Shown here: in pieces, positions 11,652 through 23,189 of the stretch
Numbering within the stretch: position 1 is the stretch's first letter
Layout of the letters: each line of letters opens with the position of its first letter
DNA from: Hirudo medicinalis
Taxonomy: Eukaryota; Annelida; Clitellata; Hirudinida; Hirudinidae
Length of the DNA: 43,377 nt
Direction: 5' to 3'
Assembly: GCA_011800805.1 (NCBI GenBank)
Contig: MPNW01000482.1
Location: 42,391-85,767 of the forward strand
Notes under the pieces: model-generated
Told to the model about the DNA's origin: nothing
What the model saw: only the letters and a program-made list of their open reading frames with translations
Database searches by the model: none
Position numbers and translations under genes: made by a program

Positions 11652-12380
11652 GATTAAAAATTAATCAAAAAGAGGAATTGAAATTGTCCATCTTGGACAG
11701 TGTCCGTGGTTTTGGAGGGACATGACAGTGGAGCAGGCAGAAGACCACTTGTCTGGTCTTCCTGACGGTGCTTTCCTGGTCAGGGACAGTTCGGACGCTG
11801 ATCACGTGGCCAGCGTCAGTTTCAGGTCTTGCGGGGCGACCCACCACACGAGGGTAGAACACTTTCAAGGTGCGTTATTAACTGCCAACTTGTTATTACA
11901 GCGTGGATCGTGGGTCATGACCTTGATAACATCACATTTGAACGCAGTATTTCCCATGATTGATATTATTAATGAAATAATATCAAATTATAAATTTAAG
12001 AAAGTATCTTTTTCTATCGAAATAAGATAGTTCAATTATCCGATCAATTATCCTACACTAATATAGCGTTACACTCGAAATGGTTCGTAAATTATTATCT
12101 TTTTTTATATACTCGAATAAACAACTTATAATTTGTAAATGTAATGTTTGGTTTCATGTATTTCACACTTCCAACGTATTTGAAACTTTCAACAGGCAGT
12201 TTCAGCTTCCATGCGACTTCCCTTTCACACGGAAGAACCACATCCATCGTCCACTTCCTGGAAAAGGTCATCCAGTCCTCCAGCGACCCTTCGAATATCC
12301 ACTACTTAAAACCAAAATCTCCTGCCTCTCTGGCAGCTCCAGTCCTTCTCCTCTTTCCACTTTTAAACTGCGGCACCTAG
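11652..12380 (+). CDS. SH2-domain exons of a SOCS6/SOCS7-like protein (frame-disrupted)
   Basis: Exon one (11652-11869) encodes the first half of an SH2 domain: a PWFW start, MTVEQAEDHL, then PDGAFLVRDSSD with the phosphotyrosine-binding Arg of FLVR, and THHTRVEH. Exon two (12196-12380) continues in phase (caa g|gtgcgt to aacag|gc) with GSFSF and TTSIVHFLEKVI. The combination LVRDSSD, THHTR-EH and FSF is characteristic of SOCS6/SOCS7, which use SH2 plus SOCS box to direct ubiquitination of signalling proteins. Two breaks are visible. Upstream, frame one reads KEELKLSILDS, resembling the region before GWYWGP in SOCS6, but the SH2 frame is one base off. Downstream, a LLLFPL stretch like the SOCS-box LLYPVSRF is followed by stop, while the next frame reads KLRHLATVF. 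An acceptor at 11700|11701 would avoid the first break. Either a decayed gene or two assembly errors. Confidence 0.7.
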
Positions 12381-13918
12381 CGACCGTTTTTCTATTTCAT
12401 CGGTGTTCAAATTTGTCGCTCCTTTAAAAATTTTCCTCCGAATTTGTAATTAATTGTTTATATTTAATTCAAAATAATTCGTAAACCACCGAAACTTGAA
12501 AGATACGCCGTGATGCTGTTCGCAGAATTTATTTTGATAAATGTTCGTTTAATTTTCAGATCAGACATGTTTTATTAACATCAAGATTATTTATCAACAA
12601 ACTTATTGAAATCTTATTTCAAAAATCACATTCTGTCGTTTTTAATTGACTTCCAACCTGCTCTAATTCGACTGTTTGTGTGGTGAACCTGAGATGTCCT
12701 TGATGTTCTTCAAACAATTTGATCAAACTGCAATGAAAACACATCAAGTCTTCAACCATTCTGAACCACTCTGAACGACCAACCAACCCTCATAGCGGTA
12801 CTTTTGTTGTTGATGTTGTTAAGGAAAATGTTGGTGCAAGTTTGATTTGATTTTGATTCCAAGGTGCTATTCTACACAGGCACGTAGGGTCACGTGGAAT
12901 TTTTAGCAATTCCAGGCTTAAATCTAAGCATTCGTATACACGAAATGCATGACAAAATACCTGAATGCTCTAAAATGTATTTCATTTCTATCTCTTATTT
13001 CTGGCAGAATGCACTCTTAGCCAAAAAATCAATTATAACTTTCCTGAACAAACTCATCGTTATAGTTGTAATAATATTATTATCTTCGAAATGACATTTG
13101 AAGCCTTCATTGTCCATGTTTCTGACCAGCGTCGGATTTATCCAGGTGGAGGCCCCGGTGCAGTGTGGTGGTAAAGGCCTCTGCAATAGTCCTGTTGCCG
13201 ACCCCTGACAAGAAAAAGTTTCTTTAGTTGGTGGAAACCCATGTGCACGTACTGGAGCACGTTTCAAAGTTCCATGATTGTACGAACAGGATAAACTCGA
13301 ATATTATCAATTAAGTTTATTATTTATCATAAAAGTTTTTCCAAAGCACCATAATTTTTGACGTTTTTAGTCCTTCAGGTGAATTGAACATCCCGAAATA
13401 AACTAACCACAAATAATCACTACGAAATAATGTGTTGTTCCAAGACTTCAAGCTTTTAAAGTTTCACGCGAATTTAGCAATCAAAGAATCCTACGTCACA
13501 AAAGATTTCGTTCCTAACATATCCCCGCCATATTATCGGATCCGTGAGTTCAAATCGATAGAGACAGGGACTCGCGCAGACCAGACTTCCCACGCTGCGT
13601 TTGGGAAAACGCCTCATTAGCATAATTAGGGATGGGTTGTTTAGTTTTATGAAAATTAATTAATTTCCAAATATAATCTAAATTGAATATCATTAGATTT
13701 TCAAAACAAATTTAAAAAATGCAAAAATTTAACAATTAATATTTTTTTCGTATTACTCATTAAAGTTAAACATTTTGATTCACGTTTCAACCGAATGAAT
13801 GAACTTCAGTCGGAAAAATTTTCAACTCAAAAAAAAAAGTAAGAAATAAAAGCAGTCGCACCTTCAAAACAAAAACAACATTTCATGTCATTTGACGAAA
13901 GGATATCTCCCCACGACG
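12381..13918. other. Intergenic region between the SOCS-like and mucin-like genes
   Basis: No exon recognised. Mostly AT-rich unique sequence. A GC-richer patch at about 13,125-13,215 (ggtggaggccccggtg) looks like an old interspersed-element fragment, but I cannot assign it. Short open frames on both strands here lack splice context or family resemblance. Confidence 0.5.
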
Positions 13919-15633
13919 TCATGGCAGGAGTTCTGAACTTTCGAGAAGAGGAGAAACTTTCGATCTGAGAAACCTGCGTCTGTTAGTGGCTATGACGTCA
14001 GCCACGACGAAGCCAAATATGCAGGCCACCACGAGGAACAGCGAGGCCCCCAAAGACATGAGGACAGCAATTACGGTCGGTGAGTTGTACCACGCGTTGT
14101 CTCCAATTCCAATGGATTCCTTCCAATCTTTGTGAAGTCGCATCATCTCCGTCTTGCGAAGTTTCGATTTTCTTCCTTCTTCGGGACTCAGAAACAGGGT
14201 GACGACGTTGAGGTCGTCCGTGAGGTTGGTGGGAGAACCCCGAAGGACATATTGGTGCTGGGAGTCGTTGGTCGAGTGGCTCGAGGATTTCGTTGTGCTG
14301 TTTTTCTTAATTTCTTTCTCACCTTTCGGATATAATTCAACTGGAATGTCTTCGTGAAAAGTCGAATTTGTGTCTTTTAAGGAACGTTTCACCATGGAAG
14401 TGTTTTTATTGGAAATGTTCTTCTTTATTAATGGTCGTCGACTTGCATTTTTCAATGATTCATCCGCAAATGACGATACATCTGCCGTCTTTCCCGCCAC
14501 ACAGGACGTCGTGAGAGTGATGCTGAAACAAGACACACGATGTCTGAAATCTCCCACCTCGTCTTGACACCTGCTTTCGTTTTCACAGCTGAGTCTCAGA
14601 AACCTGCGTGTTACTTGCACGCAGAGACATGCACTGCACTCCTCTGACCCGTTGAGATTAACAGGTGCTTCGTCCACACAACCGTCCAAGATGTCCGTGG
14701 TCAGGCATATGTTCTTGAGGGTGCTGGTGAGGAAGTTCAGCAATTGGGTGTGACCCTCACACTGGATTGTTGGTCTCAGTGAAGATAAAGCATGAGATTT
14801 AAATGGCGATGATGATGATGATGATGGTGATGATGGTGGTGATGATGATGATGATGACGATGAAGCTGATGATGATAGTGGTGGTGGTGGTGATATTGAT
14901 GATGATGATGGTGATAGGGGTGATAATGATAATGAAGATGATGGTGATGACGTTGGCAATGATGATGTTGACGGTGATGGTGACGATGTCGGTGATAGTG
15001 GCGCCAACGATGCTGAGTGAATTGACGAAGAGTGCCAAGTTTTTGTTATTGGTGATAATGAAGTTTGAAGTGACGATGACGATGATGATGATGATGCTAG
15101 TATTGGCGATGGTGATGGTGATGTTATTGTTGATGATGACGACGAGGAAGTGACAAAGGAGTGAGCGATGATAGCACTCGTGATCAGTGCTTCAATCACA
15201 TCCGAGCTAGAAATAACAAGTGATGATGATGATGTCATTTCACTTGGTGGATCATCAGGTGTTGATACAATAGGTGATGGTAGTGATGGTGTGGACCGTA
15301 TAAATCGTAATGATGATGATGATGATGATGATGAAGATGATGTTGTTGCTGTTTGCGTTGCTAGTAATGATGCTAATGTAGTTTGGGGGGGAAAGTTTGG
15401 TGAAGATAGAAATATTGATGTTATTGTTGCGACAGATGGTGATGGCGATGGTGATGATGATGAAGAGGAGGAGGAGGAGGAGGATGAAAACATTGAAGAG
15501 ATAAAAGATGGAGACGACGATGAAAGAAGAAGTGATGATGACGTGTGTGTGTTGTCCACTCCTGATGTCCCCTCGTAACTGGTTCGGATGGAAGGTTGAA
15601 GCAGGTCGCGTGATTTCGATAGATTCCCAGTTG
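13919..15633 (-). CDS. Serine-rich mucin-like single-pass membrane protein, last exon
   Basis: Minus-strand open frame ending with tga at 13921-13919. The first 290 residues are a Ser/Pro/Thr-rich stalk (poly-Ser blocks). A non-repetitive juxtamembrane region of about 230 residues follows, with paired cysteines (CSACLCVQ, CENESRCQDE, SCFSITLTTSC) and N-glycosylation sequons (NGSE, NKNTS, NSTF, NDSQ). Then comes one hydrophobic segment of about 24 residues (SPTVIAVLMSLGASLFLVVA... region) and a basic stop-transfer RRR with a 20-residue tail ending LLESSELLP. This is the plan of a type I mucin-like surface protein. I recognise no family. The chosen acceptor (cttcagag| at 15634) joins in phase 1 to the donor of the upstream exon; an alternative acceptor exists at about 15,674. 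Confidence 0.65.
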
Positions 15634-15830
15634 CTCTGAAGGTTTCAGTTTCAATCTCGATAGATTTACTCCCAGCAGAATGCATGAATTTTGACGTTTT
15701 CAAAATTAGCAAATTTAAATATAAACAATTTTAATTTAAAAAAATTATTTTTTGTCGTTGTTTACAAATAACTCAATTTGAAATCATTTGAAGATCAACT
15801 TTATTCGACTTAGGATTCTTGTTCACTCAC

Positions 15831-16656
15831 CAACGACAGATGGTGATGATAGATAGGGAGATGATGATGATGGTAGTAATGATGGTGATGATGATGATTG
15901 TGATGACTCCTTCATATTCCAGGTGGAAAGGTTGGAAAGTTCTTCCGATTTATGCGAAACAGAAGATTGGATTTGCACTCCTGCATCTGAGGCTTCCTTT
16001 CTCCCTGTTGTATTGAAAAGCACAACCCCCATGCTGGGTACCCCTGATGGTGATGATGATGTGGCTGATGATGGTGATGATGATGATGTTGACGTGATGA
16101 TGGTGGTGATGTTGACCACTGGTGTCCAAATATTGTCGGTTTGCATCATAGATTCTCCCAATATTCTCGTATTACTTGTTCCAATCAAAGAAGTTAGTAA
16201 TGATAATGATGGTGATGATGATGATGATGATGGTGGTGGTGATGATGACGATGATGACGATGACGACGACTGTCCAGTTGGTTTATTATCTCTTTCTGGA
16301 AGTGTTGGCAATGGTGATGACAATGATGGAAGTGGAAATGATGATGATGATAATGGTGATAATGATAATGATGATGATAGCGGTGATGATGATGATGATA
16401 GTGGTTGAATAAATGACGTCGAAGACGACGACGATGTGAGAAGATTTCGTTTGTAATCACGTGTTTCTTTAATGTGGCTCATTTTGACCAGTTTTTCCGA
16501 AGCTTTCACGTCACTTGCTACTTTCGCTATCGTCATCATCATCATCATCATCAACATCATCATCATCATCACCATCTTCGTCTTCTTTATCATAATCATC
16601 AGGAAGAGCAAGTTCTGAATGTTCTCATCAAGTTCAATTTGGCTTTGGAGGATCAA
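15831..16656 (-). CDS. Serine-rich mucin-like protein, upstream exon
   Basis: Minus-strand frame that ends at a strong donor (gttg|gtgagt) in phase 1, compatible with the exon at 15633-13919. The usable sequence begins around MSHIKETRDY (ATG at 16482-16480) or at an unseen acceptor. The further-upstream ATG at 16656 gives a Met run from a (gat)n repeat and is doubtful. The product is Ser/Pro-rich with a small non-repetitive island (GTSNTRILGESMMQTDNIW and VGVVLFNTTGRKEASDAG-like) in the middle. No signal peptide is visible, so a further 5' exon is likely upstream on the minus strand. Confidence 0.5.
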
Positions 16657-16913
16657 CCTGTTGTCGAAAATTAAATTATTGTTTTAAATTATTTGGTTGT
16701 TGAATTAAATTGAATTTGTTATTAAAGTTTTATCAACAAGTTATTCTGAATTATTAAAGTTGTGTTAATAAAATAGTAGTAAGTGGTATTTGTGAGAACA
16801 TGTTCATGTCATCGTCACTCACAAGACGATGATGTTTTGTTTCATAATTACAAATAATTCAGAATATTTCTAATAAGCGAATGCAACAAATAATCAATAT
16901 TTTTGTGCGAATA

Positions 16914-16984
16914 ACAACAACTAACAACAAACAACAACAAACAACAACAAACAACAACAAATAACAACAAACAACAACAAATAA
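16914..16984. repeat. 10-bp (AACAACAACA) minisatellite
   Basis: Seven or so copies of caacaacaaa / taacaacaaa in tandem. Confidence 0.85.
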
Positions 16985-17679
16985 ACTTCCAAAAACTTCC
17001 TCAAACATTTTCCTCCAAAAATGAAAAATAATACGAAATAAATGAATTATCTCTCCAAGTTTAACCCACTGACGTCATCGCGGAAGAATTTCCCGATGAA
17101 TGAGTTTATTTTTAGCAACATGACTGATTTGACTGAACTGCAGCTTTAAATCCACCATATTATTGGTGAAATAAAACTTTTTAATTTCAAAATCTTTGAA
17201 GTAATTTTTGTCCAATTATTCGTAATCTCGATTCGATTTTCAAAAAATGGCAGAAAAGTCAACGCGATGAACTTGTTGTGATCCGATGTTTTCTGCTTTT
17301 AATTTTCGAACTTCAATTCATTTCATTGAATCTTCAATTCATCTCATTCAATCTTCAGCTCATTTCAATTTATTTCAGACTTTTAATATTTAATTTCAAA
17401 AGAATATGCGTGAAGATGGAGTGTTCATCCACTCATCAGTCACGTGGCGGTCACGTGACGATCACGTGTCTATGAAGAGGACGAGGAAGAGGATGTTCAT
17501 GACCTTCAGACGACCTTTCCTCGGTTGATGTCAGGAGGGAAGTGACTGAGTGTATGGAGAAAACTTGTTTAAGTGAAAATATTGGACTTGCTCAACATGC
17601 TGGAAGTGTTTCTACGATGAGAGAATATTTGTTGACAATATTCGTGGTAGGTGTTCGCGTATTATTATTGCCGTCGTCG

Positions 17680-17880
17680 TCATCATCATCGTCATCATCA
17701 TCATCATCGTCGTCGTCGTCGTCGTCATCATCATCATCATCATCGTCATTGTCATAATCACTATCATTAATATTTATCTCATCGTTGTCGTACTACTCCT
17801 AAACTTTTGAATGCGATGAAGATGATGATGGTGATGATGATGATGATGATGACGATGATGATGATGACGATGATGATGGT
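17680..17880. repeat. (ATC)n then (GAT)n triplet tracts
   Basis: A tca/tcg run at 17680-17757 and, about 60 bases later, a gat/gac run at 17817-17879. The two are inverted relative to each other and could pair as a long imperfect hairpin. Confidence 0.85.
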
Positions 17881-18045
17881 AAGAGTTTGTCAGAATTTCT
17901 ATTGAGGAATAGCAAATTAAATAAGATATTATTTATAAATTAAGTATTTATTTAAAAAAAACATGAAGTAAAATGTAATTAAATTCGTTTAAAAAGTCAA
18001 TTTAGTTATTTAAAAATAAAGATTTAAATGCAGACGTTCTCGCAG

Positions 18046-18104
18046 GGTCTAATTAATAATTAATAATTAATAATTAATAATTAAATTAATTAATTAATTA
18101 ATCA
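18046..18104. repeat. (AATTAAT)n repeat
   Basis: Tandem taataat/taattaa units, about 60 bases of pure A/T. Confidence 0.85.
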
Positions 18105-18294
18105 TCGCACGCACTGAAATGATGATGAATTATGCAGCACATTTGAATGTGAAAACATAAGTTTAACATTGTGAAGTCATTTGAAGTCACATTCGAGACA
18201 TTGAGTGAGGAACTGATTCAATTTTGCGGTGGCAAATCTCGTGTTGATGCTGTTGGGTTTGAGGTGAGCACGTCTTCACCTATCAGTTACCAAC

Positions 18295-18405
18295 CTCATC
18301 ATCGTCGACGTCGTCGTCGTCGTCATCATCATCAACAACATCATCACAATCACTTTTAACACCAATGTTATCGTCATTTTCGTAGCCAATGTTGTCGGCA
18401 CCGAC

Positions 18406-18436
<31 letters not shown>

Positions 18437-18490
18437 CAACAATCACTAACGTTTTAATCATCATCATCATCATCATCACAACAGTCACCA
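18295..18490. repeat. (ATC)n imperfect triplet tracts
   Basis: Three atc-rich blocks (18295-18345, 18405-18445, 18458-18482) in a 200-base segment, with near-repeats of the intervening text (caccaatgtt). Confidence 0.8.
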
Positions 18491-19056
18491 ATGTTTTCAT
18501 CAGCAGCAGCACCATTCCACGACTATCATCATAACCTTGGTCCAGCAAATCCATGGAATTGTGATATAATGGCCAATAAATTTATTAAAATAGGAGCTGA
18601 TTTGGACAGAACGATATTAGGGGAGGTCCAAGGCAGGATCCTCAATTTCCTACGCTGCCAAATGAGGATTTAGTAAGGATTATTTAAGAAATTGAAGCCA
18701 AAAAACTGTGCATTGCAAACTTATTCTTTTTTTTTATGTTTAAAAATTGTTAAAAAATTGTTGGCTTAAAGTCAGTCACTAAGTTTCCGTGACAAACAAA
18801 GCTTCACATTATTTTTGGAAACAAATATAAATAATTTTTTTCGAAAAAAAAAAAGATTTTAATATTTGTGAACGTCAGAAATATTTAAGTTCACTAAGCA
18901 TAACGTATCCTTTAAAGCGTATACTAGATATATTATTTTTCTGGGAATAATTTACAGAATCCACTTAAAATCAAAAAATTCACGGCGTTGGGATTCGTCT
19001 CGCATCGCTGAAGATGCAACGAAGCATGGAGGAACGCAACGGAAACTGCTAGCACC

Positions 19057-19099
19057 ATAATCATCATCATAATCATCATCATCATCGTCATCATCATCG

Positions 19100-19145
<46 letters not shown>

Positions 19146-19172
19146 AACCATCATCATCATCGTCATCATCAC
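19057..19172. repeat. (ATC)n microsatellite
   Basis: About 115 bases of atc triplets with occasional gtc. Confidence 0.9.
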
Positions 19173-19317
19173 GCTCGTATTCTTCAGCAGTGTTGATAAA
19201 GATTGTCATCCAGGAATCAATAGACCACTCACTTCGTTACTCAAATTTATTTCTGGACCTGAAAAACACAACTTCAGAGCCATGGTTACCAATTCTTCCC
19301 ACGCAATCACAAACAAA

Positions 19318-19436
19318 AATATCCACATATACAAACACAAACATTCACATATACAAACACAAACATTCACATACACAAATACGAACATTCATACACACAA
19401 ACACAAACATTCACCCATAAAAACACAAACATCCAA
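19318..19436. repeat. 22-bp imperfect tandem repeat (CA/AC-rich)
   Basis: Four to five imperfect copies of a unit like aaacattcacatatacaaac, drifting at the right end. Confidence 0.8.
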
Positions 19437-20297
19437 GCACACATGAACTCTTAAGACTTCATTCATTTCAAATACCTGCTTAATTCTCTCAAATCCTCCG
19501 AAAGAGCGCCAAAAGAACAGACGATAAACTTAAGCGTTCAACTGGCTTTTGAAACTGGAAAAATAATAATTAATGATAATATACGAAATATACGTTTCAA
19601 TAAAAGCTTAAAGTCCAAATTTAAATTATTTATTCAAATTAATAAAATAATTATTATTAAAAAATCTTTAATAAACTGAAATTATAAGGTTGAAAATCTG
19701 AAATTATAAAAACTTTTATGATGAAAAAACATTGAATTTAATAGAATAAAATATTTAATCTCAATTTTTCAATTTGGAAATTGTTAAAAGATGAATTAAA
19801 AATGTATTTATATTAAAATCATGATCAATTCTTTTCTATTGCCAGGAATCTCTGTTAAATTTCCGCAAGTTGATATAAAATGTGGGTGGGTTCAAAGTTC
19901 AAACGAATGACCCCAACCCAGGTGCATGCATTCCAGCCCTAATCCCATTTATAAGCTTCACGTATAGCAACTCAAATTATTCTTATAATATTATATTTAA
20001 TTAAATTATTATTACTAATAAAAATTTTGTTTTGTTCATAATAATAAAATTGTTTTGTAAACAAAATAAATTTACATTTTAAATATATTACATCAAAAAG
20101 AATGAATGATTTTCACAAGCAGCGTCAATGCTAAGGAGTCATTTGTTATGCTTTTCAACGTCGCTTGAAATTTATCAAACTCGACAAAAAAATGGAAGAA
20201 TATTTGAGTGGAAAATAATGAAAATTAAATATTTATGCTCCACATTTATTTTCATGGTTGATATCGTCGGTCTTATCTCGACAGTGTTGTTGAAATT

Positions 20298-20409
20298 GTT
20301 ATTATTATTATTATTATTATATTATTATTGTTGCTATTTTATTATTAGTGTTATTTTATATTATTATTATTATTATTAATATTATTGTTATTATTATTAT
20401 TTATTATTA

Positions 20410-20492
<83 letters not shown>
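20298..20492. repeat. (ATT)n microsatellite just upstream of the first EGFR exon
   Basis: Nearly 200 bases of att triplets, perfect over the last 80. It sits about 150 bases before the acceptor of the first recognisable receptor exon. Confidence 0.92.
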
Positions 20493-20493
<1 letters not shown>

Positions 20494-20646
20494 TTTAGTG
20501 AATTGAACTGACCTCCTTATTATCTGTAACTTGTATGATATCTCAGCAACTTAAACCTAAGTCCATGTGGTTGTCGTTAATGCAAATGTATCGATGTATT
20601 AATTATTAACAAATATTCTAACATCTCCATTAAATTTTACCTTCAG

Positions 20647-23146
20647 TGACCAAAGTGGTTTGTAAGGAGGAATGCGGAGGAAGATGTTTTGGCAGCGATT
20701 GGAATCAGTGCTGTGCCAAGTCATGTGCAGGTGGCTGCACTGGAAGAAGTGAAAGGGAGTGTTTTGTGGGTTTTGAGAATATTTATTTTGTTTTCATATT
20801 TTTTCAAATCCAGTGACTCGAAGTGTGAGGCATTAAAAACATTCGCATAAAAAATTGAGATCCTCTGAAATAGGATAACGTTTGCACGTCATTTGATCTC
20901 ATCAGAGATGCAGCTATTTCGACGACGACGGAGCCTGCGTGGATTCGTGTCCCCCTCCGACCGTCTACGATCACCAGACCTTCAAGTGGATGCCGAATCC
21001 CAAAGTCAGATACGCCTACGGACACGAGTGTCTTGCCGAATGTCCCGGTCGGTTTTGACGTTCGGAGAGCGTTTCGTTTAAAATATTGTCGAAGTAATGT
21101 CACGAAGAGTGTCGTCTTTACATCAGGTCACATGTACGTAGACGAGGGCGCGTGCGTGCGGAGGTGTTCGGAAGGTCGCACAGCCGTCGAAGGCGTCTGC
21201 AAACCGTGCGACGGTCCCTGTCCCAAAGGTTCCGATGTTTTTGAATATTGCAATCGATGCTTGATTTATGTCTACTTAATTGTAATAAACACGATATTAA
21301 TGCTTGGTTTTATAAATAATGACTTTGCGATTCGTACCTGAATTAAAGGCTGCGATGGAACCGGCAAGACATTCCTGTCCAACCTGAACATTGAATCGTT
21401 CAGAGAATGCACTGTCATTCAAGGCAACCTCTACATTGCACAGACGACATTTCAAACGTCAGAACATTTAGTTTACGATTTTGAATCGATAAAATGTCCA
21501 CTAAATTGTAATTTAAGATTTATTATTTATGATGTGATGTGGAGTATATTAATACTTCATTATATTAATAATATATCAATATAATAATAATAGTATAATA
21601 ATAATAACAATAGCAATAATAATAATAAAACTTAATGTTTTTGTGAAAATTCCATTGATTGGTTTAAGCTTGATCATTTTTTAGAGATTCATGTAAACAT
21701 CTCACATCAAATAAATTACACTAGAACAAAAATATTTACATTTTACATTTTTAACTTATAGCAAGTAATATTCTTCCAGTGTATATGACTACATTAGTTT
21801 GAACTTCACTGACCTTTCCCTCCTGGAGAATGTGACCTTGATCGAGGGATCGGTGCTCATCGAAGCAAATTCATCCCAGTTACAAAATTTGACCTTCCTC
21901 AGGAATGTGAAAACCATCCAAGGAAAGGAGCCAGTGTAAGACTTCCTGTTGACAATTTCATTGACGTCACTTTGACTTCTAGTAATGTTGTCGAGTTTTT
22001 CTGATGTTGTTTTCATTGCAAAGATTATTTGCAGTCTGTAATCTTTTGTTGTCGTAATTCTAAACAGATATCTGATTTCTTTGTTGTTTATCAGTTAATT
22101 CAACTTACAAATATAAGTTACATAACAATAAATTAGATATGTTTTTGATCTTTAATTAACAATGATTTCAGGGCCGGTAAGTATGGCTTCCTTGTATATA
22201 AAACATCTTTGGAGTATTTGGGCATGGAGTCGCTCCAATCTGTGGAGCATGGGAGACTGCTCATAGCCGGTAATGAAGATTTGTGCTACGTGGATAAGCT
22301 CCAATGGTCAACCATCAGGAAGAATGCCAGCCAAATTGTAGTCAAAGGCAACAGGAATGTCACAGAATGTGGTCGGTGTATTGACTTTCTGTCTTCATGA
22401 TTTTCTCAGTTCATTTCCTTTAAATTTGACGTGCAATCGAAATGAAAATTGTTATATTTTAACCCAACCGAATATCCAAATACCTTATGATCGTTACTGA
22501 TCTTAAATTTTCGATGCAGAATTGGAGAATAAGGTCTGCCACTCTGAATGCGGAGAGAGCGGATGCTTCGGACCCCTCGACACTCAGTGCCTTGAGTGCA
22601 GAAGCCACAAACAAGGAAGAAGATGCCTGCCCTCTTGTGGACCGGGATGGTTTGCCCGGAACAGGACGGGAGACGGACCGGTCGGGTGCTCGAAGTGTCA
22701 CGAACAGTGCAAGGGATCCTGTTTTGGAGAAGTTCGTTTCTTCTGATTTAAAAAAAAAGAATTCATTCTCTTTATTTCTAATTAACAATGCTTTTGATGG
22801 TTGAAAGTTACTGACAAAATTGTGGCTCCTTATTGGTATCATTTCAAGGTGCTATTAGTCGGATATTTAACATCTATTAATATATTTAATATTTATTTTT
22901 AATATTTAATTTATTCATCATATTTGAAGTTATTCAAATCATATTTACATCAATAAAATCCTTGAGTATCAAGCTAAGAGTATCTCGAGCTAAGAGGGCT
23001 GATTAAGTAATTAAGTAATTCTAGACCTCTTCATTAGAATATTTGATTGGACATTTCATGGAAGGCAACATTAAGTCAGTGATGTCACTGATTTAATGCA
23101 GGAAATGCAAGAAAAGGATGATGATGGTGATGATTATGATGATAAC

Positions 23147-23189
<43 letters not shown>

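Larger units (their letters stand above)
16657..20646. other. Repeat-rich region holding (unseen) 5' part of the EGFR gene
   Basis: The EGFR exons begin in mid-protein at 20647, so 5' exons should lie here or further left, but I could not find the first receptor-L domain. The region is dominated by ATC/GAT, AAC and AT microsatellites. Two exon-like pieces were noted and not accepted: a Met-led hydrophobic stretch ending at a gtaggt donor (about 17,617-17,646) and an open stretch ending at gtgagc (about 18,170-18,263). Confidence 0.5.

Noticed and set aside
17542..17757. Possible EGFR signal-peptide exon (MREYLLTIFV before a gtaggt donor)
   Set aside because: Hydrophobic stretch is short and no neighbouring L1 exon was found; continues into a poly-Ser microsatellite. 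Kept only as a hint.
18171..18263. Exon-like segment ending at gtgagc donor (SFEVTFETLSEEL)
   Set aside because: Does not match the L1 domain of ErbB receptors, and the upstream acceptor is weak.
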